NCBI RefSeq assembly: GCF_004348725.1
Contig: NZ_SMKR01000002.1
Coordinates: 1-64,000, forward strand
Direction: 5' to 3'
Length of the DNA: 64,000 nt
From: Kribbella turkmenica
GTDB taxonomy: Bacteria; Actinomycetota; Actinomycetes; Propionibacteriales; Kribbellaceae
The position numbers and the translations under genes were made by a program. Under the pieces are notes generated by a model. The model was not told the origin of the DNA. It made no database searches and was given only the letters and a program-made list of their open reading frames with translations. This document shows, in pieces, positions 47,852 through 56,566 of this stretch (position 1 is the stretch's first letter; each line of letters opens with the position of its first letter).

Positions 47852-47911
47852 TGTGATCCAGACCCCTGGTGACACCGGTCACGAGGTGAGGACTCGTGCT
47901 GAAAGACGGCC

Positions 47912-47917
47912 TAGGGT
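47912..47917 (+). promoter_or_regulatory. -10 box TAGGGT of the mutase gene, leaderless
   Basis: TAGGGT is seven bases before the ATG at 47925. Purine-rich bases upstream are not at Shine-Dalgarno distance, so a leaderless transcript is likely. Confidence 0.5.
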
Positions 47918-47924
47918 CGCGTCC

Positions 47925-49904
47925 ATGGCGACCACGAAGGATCGACCGTGGGTGATGCGGACGTACGCGGGCCACTCGTCCGCGGCCGAGTCCAACGCGC
48001 TGTTCCGGCGGAACCTGGCCAAGGGCCAGACCGGTCTGTCGGTCGCGTTCGACCTGCCGACGCAGACCGGGTACGACGCCGACCACCCACTGGCCAAGGG
48101 TGAGGTCGGGAAGGTCGGCGTACCGGTCGCGCACCTCGGCGACGTGCGAGCCCTGTTCGACCGGATCCCGCTCGCGCAGATGAACACCTCGATGACGATC
48201 AACGCCACCGCGATGTGGCTCCTGGCGCTCTACCAGGTGGCCGCGCAGGAACAGGGCGCGCTGCCGTCCGAGCTCACCGGGACGACGCAGAACGACATCG
48301 TCAAGGAGTACCTGTCGCGGGGCACGTACGCGTTCCCGCCGGACGCGTCGCTGCGGCTGACCACGGACGTCATCGCCTACACCGTCGCGCAGATGCCGAA
48401 GTGGAACCCGATCAACATCTGCAGCTACCACCTGCAGGAGGCCGGGGCGACTCCCGTCCAGGAACTCGCGTTCGCGCTGTCCACGGCGACCGCCGTACTC
48501 GACCGGGTCCGCGACGGCGGGCAGGTGCCGGTGGAGCGCTTCGGCGACGTCGTGCAGCGGATCTCGTTCTTCGTGAACGCCGGGGTGCGGTTCATCGAGG
48601 AGACCTGCAAGATGCGCGCGTTCGTGCGCCTGTGGGACGACCTCACCCTCAACCGGTACGGCGTGACCGACGCGAAGGCTCGCCGGCTGCGGTACGGCGT
48701 CCAGGTCAACTCCCTGGGACTCACCGAGGCGCAGCCGGAGAACAACGTGCAGCGGATCGTCCTCGAGATGCTCGGCGTCACGCTGTCGAAGAACGCCCGC
48801 GCGCGGGCCGTGCAGCTGCCGGCCTGGAACGAAGCCCTCGGCCTGCCGCGCCCCTGGGACCAGCAGTGGTCGCTGCGCATGCAGCAGGTGCTCGCCTACG
48901 AGTCCGACCTGCTCGAGTACGACGACATCTTCGACGGCTCGCACGTCATCGAGGCGAAGGTCGACGAGCTGGTGGCGGGTGCGCGCGAGGAGATCGACCG
49001 CGTGCAGGCGATGGGCGGTGCGGTGGCGGCCGTCGAGAGCGGCTACCTGAAGCAGGCGCTGGTCGCGTCGCACGCCGGACGCCGGCAGCGGATCGAATCC
49101 GGCGAGCAGGTCGTCGTCGGGGTGAACAGGTTCGAGAACACCGAGCCGTCGCCGCTGACCGCGGACCTCGGCACCGCGATCCAGACGGTCGACCCGGCCG
49201 CCGAGAGCGCCGCGCTCGAATCGCTGCGGACGTGGCGTGCCGAGCGGGACGGCAGGGCGGTCGAGACCGCGCTCGCCAAGCTGCGCGAGGTCGCGAAAGG
49301 CAGCGGCAACCTGATGCCGGTCACCCTCGAGTGCGCCCGTGCGGGCGTGACGACAGGGGAGTGGGCCGGCGTCCTGCGGGAGATGTTCGGCGAGTACCGC
49401 GCGCCGACCGGGGTGTCCGGATCCGTCGGCGTCTCCGGCGGCGGTGAAGCGATCGCCGCCGTACGGTCCAAGGTCGCCGCCACGTCCGAGGAGCTGGGCG
49501 GGCGGCTGCGCTTCCTCGTCGGCAAGCCCGGCCTCGACGGACACTCGAACGGCGCCGAGCAGGTCGCCGTCCGCGCCCGCGACGTCGGCTTCGAGGTGAT
49601 CTACCAGGGCATCCGGCTCACCCCCGACCAGATCGTCGCCGCCGCCGTCGCCGAGGACGTCCACTGCGTCGGCCTCTCGATCCTGTCCGGCTCCCACATG
49701 GAACTCGTCCCCCAGGTCGTGGCCGGCCTCCGCGAAGCCGGCCTGGAAGACGTCCCCGTCGTCGTCGGCGGCATCGTCCCCGACGCCGACGCCCGAACCC
49801 TCCGCACCGCCGGCGTAGCCGCCGTCTACACCCCCAAGGACTACGACCTCACCGGCATGATGTCCGACGTAGTGAACGTCATCCGCCGAGCCAACAAACT
49901 GTAG
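47925..49904 (+). CDS. ecm: Ethylmalonyl-CoA mutase (MeaA-like), B12-dependent
   Basis: The 659-residue product matches the single-chain ethylmalonyl-CoA mutase / MeaA group. The N-terminal TIM barrel begins RPWVMRTYAGHSSA and contains GQTGLSVAFDLPTQTGYD and NINTIS-equivalent blocks such as MNTSMTINATAMWLL. The C-terminal cobalamin-binding domain has the base-off motif DGHSNG (Asp-x-His-x-x-Gly) in GKPGLDGHSNGAEQ. It converts ethylmalonyl-CoA to methylsuccinyl-CoA in the ethylmalonyl-CoA pathway for acetyl-CoA assimilation. The crotonyl-CoA carboxylase/reductase partner is not in the window. The nearby adenosyltransferase can supply its cofactor. Confidence 0.9.
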   Translation: MATTKDRPWVMRTYAGHSSAAESNALFRRNLAKGQTGLSVAFDLPTQTGYDADHPLAKGEVGKVGVPVAHLGDVRALFDRIPLAQMNTSMTINATAMWLLALYQVAAQEQGALPSELTGTTQNDIVKEYLSRGTYAFPPDASLRLTTDVIAYTVAQMPKWNPINICSYHLQEAGATPVQELAFALSTATAVLDRVRDGGQVPVERFGDVVQRISFFVNAGVRFIEETCKMRAFVRLWDDLTLNRYGVTDAKARRLRYGVQVNSLGLTEAQPENNVQRIVLEMLGVTLSKNARARAVQLPAWNEALGLPRPWDQQWSLRMQQVLAYESDLLEYDDIFDGSHVIEAKVDELVAGAREEIDRVQAMGGAVAAVESGYLKQALVASHAGRRQRIESGEQVVVGVNRFENTEPSPLTADLGTAIQTVDPAAESAALESLRTWRAERDGRAVETALAKLREVAKGSGNLMPVTLECARAGVTTGEWAGVLREMFGEYRAPTGVSGSVGVSGGGEAIAAVRSKVAATSEELGGRLRFLVGKPGLDGHSNGAEQVAVRARDVGFEVIYQGIRLTPDQIVAAAVAEDVHCVGLSILSGSHMELVPQVVAGLREAGLEDVPVVVGGIVPDADARTLRTAGVAAVYTPKDYDLTGMMSDVVNVIRRANKL

Positions 49905-49968
49905 GTCTGCACGACAACGGGATCCTGTGCTCGGGTTCGACTGTGCGTGTGGGTGGTAGAAGGGACGC

Positions 49969-50799
49969 ATGGCTGCTGACAACGCTCAGGTGACTCGAGA
50001 GCTCTTCAACGGTGCGCAGATCCCGGTGATGGGGCTGGGGGTCTGGCAGGTGCCGGAGGGGCGGCAGTGTGAGCAGGCGGTGACCTGGGCACTCGAAGCC
50101 GGGTATCGGTTGATCGACACGGCCCAGGCGTACGGGAACGAGGCGAGTGTCGGGCGGGCGATCCGGAGCAGCGGCATCCCGCGGGAGGACATCTTCCTCA
50201 CCACGAAGTTCTACCCGGGACGCCGGGACCCGCTCGCCGAGGCGGAGAAGAGCCTGCGGCGACTCGACACCGAGTATGTCGACCTGTACCTGATCCACTG
50301 GCCGCAGGGTGGGCCGACCTGGGCCTGGTCCGGCATGGAGAAGGCGTGCGAGGCCGGCCTGGCGAAGGCGATCGGCATCTCGAACTTCGGCGCGGACGAG
50401 CTCCAGGAACTGCTGGAGGTGAGCCAGATCCCGCCCGCGGTCAACCAGGTCCTGTTCAGTCCGTTCGAGTACCGCCGCGCTCTGGTCGAAGCCGGAGACC
50501 AGGCGGGCGTGGTCACCCAGGCCTACAGCCCGCTGGGAACCGGGCGGCACCTCGACGACCCGGTCGTCGGCCGCATTGCCGAGGCCGTCGGCCGCACGCC
50601 TGCGCAGGTCCTCATCCGCTGGGCGGTCCAGAAGGGCCTGTCGGTCATCCCCAAGTCCACCCACCGCGAACGCATCGAGGCCAACTTCGCCGTCTTCGAC
50701 TTCGAGCTCGACGACGACGCTGTCGCCGCGCTCGACTCCCTCGACACCACCCACCGGACCGCCGACGCCTTGGGCCGCGGCGAGAAGTGGTGGTCCTGA
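49969..50799 (+). CDS. Aldo/keto reductase (2,5-diketo-gluconate reductase type)
   Basis: This 276-residue protein has the full catalytic tetrad: Asp50 and Tyr55 (IDTAQAYGN), Lys80 (LTTKFYP) and His110 (LIHWPQ), and the cofactor region IPKSTHRERIEANF. It is an NADPH-dependent carbonyl reductase of the AKR5-like group, typical substrates being small aldehydes and keto-sugars. GAAGGG is four bases before the ATG. It stands alone, 64 bases after the mutase gene, with no evident pathway partner. Confidence 0.87.
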   Translation: MAADNAQVTRELFNGAQIPVMGLGVWQVPEGRQCEQAVTWALEAGYRLIDTAQAYGNEASVGRAIRSSGIPREDIFLTTKFYPGRRDPLAEAEKSLRRLDTEYVDLYLIHWPQGGPTWAWSGMEKACEAGLAKAIGISNFGADELQELLEVSQIPPAVNQVLFSPFEYRRALVEAGDQAGVVTQAYSPLGTGRHLDDPVVGRIAEAVGRTPAQVLIRWAVQKGLSVIPKSTHRERIEANFAVFDFELDDDAVAALDSLDTTHRTADALGRGEKWWS

Positions 50800-50853
50800 C
50801 GGGCGCCGGCGATCAGCTGCCGGACGAGGGCGTGGGCTCGAACCCGGTACCCG

Positions 50854-51354
50854 TCAGCCCGCGGACTTCTCCCGGAGGAGGTCTTCGACGGCCTTCGGGA
50901 TGGTGGTTTCGAAGTCGAGGAGTTTGACCCAGGTGGGGGTGACGGTGATGACGACCATCTCGGCGTAGAGGGACTTCACGCCGGCTTCCCAGCCGGGGTA
51001 CTGCTCGTCGGTCATCACCTTGTGGCCGGCGTGCAGGTAGCCCTCAGGAACGCCCTGGACGAGCTCCACCTCGGCGGCGCCGCGGATGAGCAGCACCTTG
51101 GGCGGGAAGGCGCCGGTGTCGATGGTGAGGGCGACGCGCGGGTTCTTGCGGAGGGCGGCGACCTTGGCGGACTTCGACGTCGTCGCCATCACGATCTGCG
51201 AGCCTTCGGTCCAGAAACCGATCGGGATGGCGCGCGGGTCGCCGTCGACCGCGGTGTACGCCAAGCGTGCGGGCTCGTTGCCGTTGAGCAGCGCCTGGGC
51301 GTACGGCTTGGCCAGGATCGCGGCGATCTCGTCCGGCGTCATGGTTGCGGTCAT
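50854..51354 (-). CDS. Pyridoxamine 5'-phosphate oxidase-like flavin protein
   Basis: This 166-residue protein belongs to the split-barrel PPOX family (AYTAVDGDPRAIPIGFWTEGSQIVM, then LRKNPRVALTIDTG). These proteins bind FMN or F420 and reduce diverse small molecules. ATG at 51354 was chosen because AGGA lies eight bases upstream; a longer reading to 51423 adds a basic segment without family support. It is divergent from the unknown protein at 51441. Confidence 0.8.
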   Translation of the reverse strand: MTATMTPDEIAAILAKPYAQALLNGNEPARLAYTAVDGDPRAIPIGFWTEGSQIVMATTSKSAKVAALRKNPRVALTIDTGAFPPKVLLIRGAAEVELVQGVPEGYLHAGHKVMTDEQYPGWEAGVKSLYAEMVVITVTPTWVKLLDFETTIPKAVEDLLREKSAG

Positions 51355-51440
51355 GGTGCGGATCCTTTCCATCGGGAGGTCGTTCTCACCCGGGGGACGA
51401 AGCCGACGCACGGTCCTCGACATCGATAGGTTGACCGATC

Positions 51441-53327
51441 GTGGAGATTTTCGGATTCGGTGCCGGGACGGTTCAGGTCGGTGACGACGGGGCGGTCGAG
51501 CGGGTGGTGCACCCGGACGGCCGGCAGGTGCTGCTCGAGGACGACGGCGGGGTGCACGACACGCTGCACGCCTGGGGCAAGGGTTTCATGGTCACCGACA
51601 GGGGCAGTCACCGGTTCGACCACCCCCCGTCGGTGCGGTGGCGGCAGACCGGGATCGACCTTCTGTACCAACCGGGCGAGCTCGAGCTGCGCGTCGGCCG
51701 CCGGTTCGGTGCGCAGTGGACGGAGACGTACGAGGTCCGCAACCCGACCGCCGAGCCGGTCGAGATCGGGTCGCTTGCAATCAGCACGCCGTACCGCGAC
51801 ATCTACCGTTCGAGCCGGGAGAGTCTGACCGGGGCGGTCCACGCGCACGTGTGGACGGGCGGTGCGGACGCGTGGGTCTGGGCGGTCCCGATGGACGGCA
51901 GTGGACCCGGGCTCGGCCTGCAGCTCAAGGAGGGCGAGCTGTGGGCGTACTCGGTCGAGTCGCGCGAGGCCGGCACCGGCAGCAACATCCGCGGCCACCT
52001 CTACCTGCACGTCACCGATCACGCCCGCGCTCCGCACGCGATGGGCGGCCAAGCCCCGATCACACTCGCCCCGGGAGCGTCGTACCGCTGGACCTGGCAG
52101 CTCTCCTGGTACGCCGACCTGCCCGCCTTCCACGCGGACCGGCGACCCCTGATCGACGCGGACCGGCTGGCGGCCCGAACCGGGCAGACGATCCAGCTGA
52201 CCGGCGCAGGACCGACCGAGGTCACCAGTGACGAGCCGGGCGTGGTGCATGTCGACGCGACGGACGGCCACCGGACCGCGCGGATCGCTGTCCTGTTCCA
52301 CGAACCACTCGAGGAGATCGTCGGACGACGGGTCCGGTTCATCCTCGACAAGCAGCGCCGGCCGGAGCTGGCGGACAGCCGCAGGTTCGCGTTCGTGCCG
52401 TACGACAACGACAGCGGGCTCACCGTGCTGTCCGGCGCGTGGGGCGACTGGTCGGACGCGCGCGAACGGATCGGGATGGCGATCCTGCTGCAAGAGGTGC
52501 GCGATCGCGGGTGGGGCGATCGCGCGGAGCTGGACGAGGCGCTCGCCGGGTACGAACGGTTCGTCCGCGAGCACCTGGTCGACGCGGACGGCACGGTGCA
52601 GGACGACAGCATCCACCAGGGCCGGGTGCGGCTCTACAACTTCCCGTGGTTCGCCCGGTTCCTGCTCGGCCAGGGCGATCGGGCTGCCGCGACCCGCATC
52701 CTCGAGCGGTACTACGAGCTCGGCGGCGCGCACTTCCTCGCCTTCGACCTCGGCCCGCTGCTGAGTGAACTCGGGCTGCGCGACCGGCTCGTCGAGCACG
52801 CGCGCACGTTCCTCGAGTACGGCGACGAACTGCCGCCGCACGAGGTGAACTACGAGCAGTCGATGGTCGCGCCGCTGCTCGAGCTCCTGGTCGCGGCGTA
52901 CCGGATCGCGCCCGACCAGATCGACGGCGGCGAGCTGAACCGCCGGCTGGGCTGGCTGACCGCGTTCGCCGCCGACCAGCCCGACGTCCGGCTGCGGCAC
53001 GTGCCGATCCGGCACTGGGACGGGTACTGGTTCGGCCGGCTGCGGCTGTGGGGCGACGTCTTCCCGCACTACTGGTCCGCGCTGAGCGCGGTCGTGTACG
53101 CCGCCTGGCCGCGCGAGCTGGTCGATCCGGCGGCCGCGTCCTGGCTGGATGCGGCCACCGACGCGATCCTGCGTGCGAACCTGGTCAACTTCGCGACCGA
53201 CGGTACGGCGACCTGCGCGTTCGTCTACCCGAGCTGCGTCAACGGCCAGCCGGCGTACGTCGCCGACCCGCTGGCCAACGACCAGGACTGGGCCCTCGTC
53301 TACGCGCTCAGGCTGGGTCTCGACTGA
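51441..53327 (+). CDS. Unassigned 628-residue protein, probable (alpha/alpha) carbohydrate enzyme
   Basis: No signal peptide is present. Residues 1-240 look like an all-beta supersandwich (WTETYEVRNPTAEPVEIGSLAI, ASYRWTWQLSWYADLP), and residues about 330-628 are helical repeats (YERFVREHLVDADG, RLYNFPWFARFLLGQGDRAAATRILERYYELGG), the arrangement seen in several glycosidase and lyase families with a beta sandwich followed by an (alpha/alpha) barrel. I cannot name the family or confirm catalytic acids. TAGGTT eight bases before the GTG may be its -10. Its 3' end overlaps the convergent PEP-mutase-family gene by 20 bases. Confidence 0.7.
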   Translation: MEIFGFGAGTVQVGDDGAVERVVHPDGRQVLLEDDGGVHDTLHAWGKGFMVTDRGSHRFDHPPSVRWRQTGIDLLYQPGELELRVGRRFGAQWTETYEVRNPTAEPVEIGSLAISTPYRDIYRSSRESLTGAVHAHVWTGGADAWVWAVPMDGSGPGLGLQLKEGELWAYSVESREAGTGSNIRGHLYLHVTDHARAPHAMGGQAPITLAPGASYRWTWQLSWYADLPAFHADRRPLIDADRLAARTGQTIQLTGAGPTEVTSDEPGVVHVDATDGHRTARIAVLFHEPLEEIVGRRVRFILDKQRRPELADSRRFAFVPYDNDSGLTVLSGAWGDWSDARERIGMAILLQEVRDRGWGDRAELDEALAGYERFVREHLVDADGTVQDDSIHQGRVRLYNFPWFARFLLGQGDRAAATRILERYYELGGAHFLAFDLGPLLSELGLRDRLVEHARTFLEYGDELPPHEVNYEQSMVAPLLELLVAAYRIAPDQIDGGELNRRLGWLTAFAADQPDVRLRHVPIRHWDGYWFGRLRLWGDVFPHYWSALSAVVYAAWPRELVDPAAASWLDAATDAILRANLVNFATDGTATCAFVYPSCVNGQPAYVADPLANDQDWALVYALRLGLD

Positions 53328-54027
53328 GCCGGGGCAGGAGGTCGCGGAGCACGCCCATCAGGTACTTGTGCACGCTCGTCCCGTACGAGATCCGGATCGC
53401 CCCGGCCGCGACCAGCTCCGCCGCCGTCGGGCCGTCCGGTGCGGCGTGCGCGTTGATCGGCCCGCCGATCCCGGCGACGAGCTCCGGGAGGACGTCGGTC
53501 GGCGCGAAGATCGGGTAGACGCAGTCCGCGCCGGCCCGGCGGTAGAGGCGCCCCCGCTCGATGGCGTCGGCAGTGCGCTTGCGGGACAGGAAGGTGTCCA
53601 CGCGCGCGTTGACGACCAGGTCCGCCCCCGCGGTGGCGCGGACCTCGGCCAGGTAGTCCGCCTGGCGCGCCGGGTCGACAAGCACGTCGCCGACCGAGTC
53701 CTCCAGGTTGCAGCCGACCGCCCCGGTCTCGAGCAGCCGCTGGGCGAACTCCTTCGGCGGCAGACCGTAGCCGGCCTCCAGGTCGGCGGTCACCGGTACG
53801 TCGACCGCCCGGGCGATCCGCGCGACGGCGGTGAACATCTCCGCCGCCGGGGTCGCCTGACCGTCGTCGTACCCGAGCACGCGGGCGACCGCGCCGCTGC
53901 TGGTCGCCACCGCGGGGAATCCGGCCTCGGCCACGATCCGCGCGCTGACCGGATCCCAGGCGTTCGGCAGGATGAGCGGCGTGCCGCCGTGGTGCAGCGC
54001 GCGGAACAGTTCGGCGTTCGATGCCAT
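53308..54027 (-). CDS. Isocitrate lyase / PEP mutase family protein
   Basis: The 239-residue product has the family signatures LPNAWDPVSARIVAEAGFPAVATSS at the N-terminus, DLEAGYG (metal ligands) and NLEDS. The active-site Cys of isocitrate lyase is absent, which points to the PEP mutase / oxaloacetate decarboxylase / 2,3-dimethylmalate lyase-type branch. ATG at 54027 starts four bases after the stop of the AhpD-like gene, so the two are an operon. The exact C-C or P-C bond cleaved is unknown. Confidence 0.83.
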   Translation of the reverse strand: MASNAELFRALHHGGTPLILPNAWDPVSARIVAEAGFPAVATSSGAVARVLGYDDGQATPAAEMFTAVARIARAVDVPVTADLEAGYGLPPKEFAQRLLETGAVGCNLEDSVGDVLVDPARQADYLAEVRATAGADLVVNARVDTFLSRKRTADAIERGRLYRRAGADCVYPIFAPTDVLPELVAGIGGPINAHAAPDGPTAAELVAAGAIRISYGTSVHKYLMGVLRDLLPRLSRDPA

Positions 54028-54031
54028 CGGG

Positions 54032-54493
54032 TCAGCTCGGCTTGTAGTGGCCGGGCTCCATCCGCCCGGTGACACCGATCCGGGTCCAGGCGTTGATCGT
54101 GACGATGAGCGCGATCAGCTGGGCCAGGTCCTTGTCGTCGAACGCCTTGGCGGCGAGGTCGTACACGTCGTCCGGCACGTGGTCGACGCTGATCAGCGTG
54201 ATCGCGTCGGTCAGCTCGAGCGCGGCCTGCTCCTGCTGGGAGTAGAACGTGCGCGACTCGCGCCAGACCGGGAGCAGGGCGATCCGCTGCTGGTTGTCAC
54301 CGAGGTGCAGCAGGTCGAGGGAGTGCATGTCGGTGCAGTAGGAGCAGCCGTTCAGCTGGGAGGCGCGGATCCGGACCAGGTGGGCCAGCGCCGGGTCGAG
54401 GCCGGTGGCCGAGACCGCGTCCAGCTCGATCATCGCCTGGTAGAAGCCGGGTACGAGGTTGGCGAGTTTGACCCGCCGCGTCGAAGTGCTCAT
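54032..54493 (-). CDS. AhpD-like alkylhydroperoxidase / carboxymuconolactone decarboxylase family protein
   Basis: This 153-residue protein carries the redox motif Cys50-x-x-Cys53 with His57 (GCSYCTDMH) in an all-alpha AhpD-type fold. Such proteins reduce peroxides or act as thiol oxidoreductases. GGTGG precedes the ATG. It is upstream of the PEP-mutase-family gene with a four-base gap and 76 bases downstream of an alpha/beta hydrolase on the same strand. Confidence 0.86.
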   Translation of the reverse strand: MSTSTRRVKLANLVPGFYQAMIELDAVSATGLDPALAHLVRIRASQLNGCSYCTDMHSLDLLHLGDNQQRIALLPVWRESRTFYSQQEQAALELTDAITLISVDHVPDDVYDLAAKAFDDKDLAQLIALIVTINAWTRIGVTGRMEPGHYKPS

Positions 54494-54569
54494 GGCACCA
54501 CCGTAGGTCCCGAACGGCCCGGGCCCCTGGTCCATTTCCGCAGTGAATCCAGGGGCCATTCCCGTCGGC

Positions 54570-55403
54570 TCAGGTTTGCGGCATCGGCGCGTCCAGGAAC
54601 GGCAGGACGACGTCGCGGACGAGGTCGGTGCGGGCGAGACCGGAGAAGTGCGTGGTACCCGGGAAGACCGCGAGCTGGGAGGCGGGGACGCCGGCGAAGT
54701 CGCCGTTCACGTCGCTGCCGCGCAGCTGCGCGAACTTCACCGCGTGCTCGAGCTTGACCGCGTCGTTGTCGCCGACGGTGATCAGCGTGGGCGCGGCGTA
54801 CCCGCGGACGTCGTCGTCGGTCCAGCCGCCGGCGCCGGTGTCGTAGCCGCCGAGCTTGGTCAGCAGAACCTGCAGGTGCTCGTGGTCCGGGTGCGGCGAC
54901 TTGGCCAGGTAGTCCGCCTCCATCGGCGTACCGGCGATCATCTCGACCTTCATCTCGCCGACCGCGTCGGCGTTCTCCTCGCGGTCGCCGGACGGGTGAA
55001 ACGAGACCGACGAGATGATTGCTTTGCGCACCAGTTCGGGGTTGCGGATGGCCAGGTGCAGCGCGACCGCCCCGCCCACGCTGAAGCCGAACACGTCGAC
55101 CTTCGGCACGCCGAGGTGCGCCAGCAGCCCGACCACGTCGCCGGCCAGCGACTCGGTGCCGAGCGGGCGGTCGGCGTCGTTCGTCCGGCCGTGCCCCTGG
55201 AAGTCGGTGGCGATCACCCGGCGGTTCGCGGCGAGGCTCGGCAGCAGCTCGCCGAACTGCAGGTCGATGTTGAACAACCCGCCGTGCAGGAGGAGCAGCG
55301 GCGTCCCGCCGGAACCGTGGAGCTCGTAGTACATCTGCAGGCCGTTCACCGGCGCGTAGCCGGACTCCGGTGCGGACGGAACGGGAGTGGTCTGGTCGGT
55401 CAC
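54570..55403 (-). CDS. Alpha/beta hydrolase
   Basis: The 277-residue cytoplasmic protein has the nucleophile elbow GFSVGG (Ser108), an oxyanion HGG motif (LLLLHGGLFN), Asp in TVGDNDAV and His in PGTTHFSG. GTG at 55403 was chosen since GGGGAG lies seven bases upstream; the longer reading starts in unrelated sequence. The substrate is unknown; lactonases, esterases and haloperoxidase-like enzymes share this pattern. It is divergent from the ferritin-like gene across a region with a strong palindrome. Confidence 0.85.
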   Translation of the reverse strand: MTDQTTPVPSAPESGYAPVNGLQMYYELHGSGGTPLLLLHGGLFNIDLQFGELLPSLAANRRVIATDFQGHGRTNDADRPLGTESLAGDVVGLLAHLGVPKVDVFGFSVGGAVALHLAIRNPELVRKAIISSVSFHPSGDREENADAVGEMKVEMIAGTPMEADYLAKSPHPDHEHLQVLLTKLGGYDTGAGGWTDDDVRGYAAPTLITVGDNDAVKLEHAVKFAQLRGSDVNGDFAGVPASQLAVFPGTTHFSGLARTDLVRDVVLPFLDAPMPQT

Positions 55404-55546
55404 GGCGGCTCTCCCCTTGGAGTGGTGCGGAACAGATCGAACGCCGAGGACTGTTGCTTCCCCGCGCGTTGCCGCGATGCTAACCGCAGACCCGTCCACC
55501 TGCGGCCGGGCTTCGAAGAGGAGATGTCGTTGACTTCACAGATTTC

Positions 55547-55568
55547 TGACTGACTGATCAGTCAGTCA
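55547..55568. promoter_or_regulatory. Perfect 22-bp palindromic TetR operator
   Basis: The half-site TGACTGACTGA (55547-55557) is followed without a gap by its exact reverse complement (55558-55568). It covers a possible -35 (CTGACT, 55550-55555) whose -10 is TATGCT at 55574-55579. A TetR gene is the second gene of the operon downstream, so autorepression is likely. Confidence 0.8.
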
Positions 55569-55627
55569 CTGGCTATGCTGGCAGTGATCGACCGGGCGTT
55601 CCCTTCGACGAAGTGAGGTGCCGCGAA

Positions 55628-56566
55628 ATGGCGCTGGTGAATGCGTCGGTCTCTCGTCGCCGGGGGGACCGCCGGAGGAGAAATCGGCCGAAACTGGCCG
55701 ACCACGTCGACCGGCTGGGGGAGGAGCACCCGCCGATCCCGCTGGACAGCGTCGACTACACGATCCACCGCCCGGCCGAGCTCGCCGGCCGCTTCGGGTC
55801 GGTGCTGTCGTACATGTCGCGGGTCGAGCTCGAGGTGGAGCGGAACGTGCTCGAGCTCAACATCCTGCTGCCCGACCCGCCGGAGGTCGACCGGCACTTC
55901 TACGCCGACGTGTGGCTGCCGCAGGAGACCCACCACGGGATCATCCTCGACCGCGTCCAGGTGCTGGCCGGTCTCGAGCCCGCCGAGCCCAACCTGGACG
56001 ACGTGTCGTTCAAGCTGAAGCTGCTCGGCGCGCTCGGCCGGGCACGCGGCATCCAGGACGTCAGCCGGATGCTGTACTACCTGACCGGACTGGCCACCGA
56101 GCGGTCGGCAGTGCTTGCCTACAACAAGCTTCACGCCGGCCTGCTCGAGCTTGGCGAACGGGCGATCGCGGCCACGGTGGTTGCCCCGATCAAGCGTCAG
56201 GAGCCCGGTCACTTCGCCTACTACCAGATGGCCGCCCGGGAGCTGTGGGCCCAGCTGGGCGGCTGGCAACGCTGGGTGGTCAGGACGTTGCGGAAGCGGA
56301 CGTTCGGCCCGGTGGGGGTCGACACCGACCGGCAGCGGGTCGAGTTCGGCAAGGTGATGAGCGCGCTGGAGATGAGCACCGGCGACGCGGCGGACCTGCG
56401 GCACTACGCCCGCCAGGTCGGCCGGGTCGAGCACGAGCTGCTGTGGGCGCATCGGCAGGGTGTGCGGGTGCCGGACTACATCTTCAAGGCCCTCCGGCGC
56501 GCCGCCGAGGCAGCCGCGGAGTTGAAGGGGGATCACCGGCCCGCCGCTGGACGGAGCGATCTATGA
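55628..56566 (+). CDS. Ferritin-like diiron protein of unknown function
   Basis: This 312-residue protein is almost all helical. It contains pairs of Glu-x-x-His motifs at metal-site spacing, in LPQETHHGIILDR and KRQEPGHFAYYQMAARE, with additional helical acids (LEVERNVLELN, LATERSAVLAYNKLH). This pattern fits a ferritin-like or acyl-ACP-desaturase-type diiron fold rather than any enzyme I can name. The N-terminus is Arg-rich. GAGG is nine bases before the ATG. Its stop overlaps the TetR start (ATGA), so the regulator is co-transcribed and probably controls this gene through the palindrome upstream. Confidence 0.7.
   Translation: MALVNASVSRRRGDRRRRNRPKLADHVDRLGEEHPPIPLDSVDYTIHRPAELAGRFGSVLSYMSRVELEVERNVLELNILLPDPPEVDRHFYADVWLPQETHHGIILDRVQVLAGLEPAEPNLDDVSFKLKLLGALGRARGIQDVSRMLYYLTGLATERSAVLAYNKLHAGLLELGERAIAATVVAPIKRQEPGHFAYYQMAARELWAQLGGWQRWVVRTLRKRTFGPVGVDTDRQRVEFGKVMSALEMSTGDAADLRHYARQVGRVEHELLWAHRQGVRVPDYIFKALRRAAEAAAELKGDHRPAAGRSDL

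Noticed and set aside
47852-47924. Cobalamin riboswitch before the mutase gene
   Set aside because: The intergenic stretch is only 73 bases, too short for a cobalamin riboswitch, and no B12-box-like sequence is visible.
50830-50858. GGGCTCGAACCC resembles a tRNA T-arm
   Set aside because: No matching acceptor, D or anticodon arms can be folded around it, and a 12-base GC-rich palindrome is easily found by chance.
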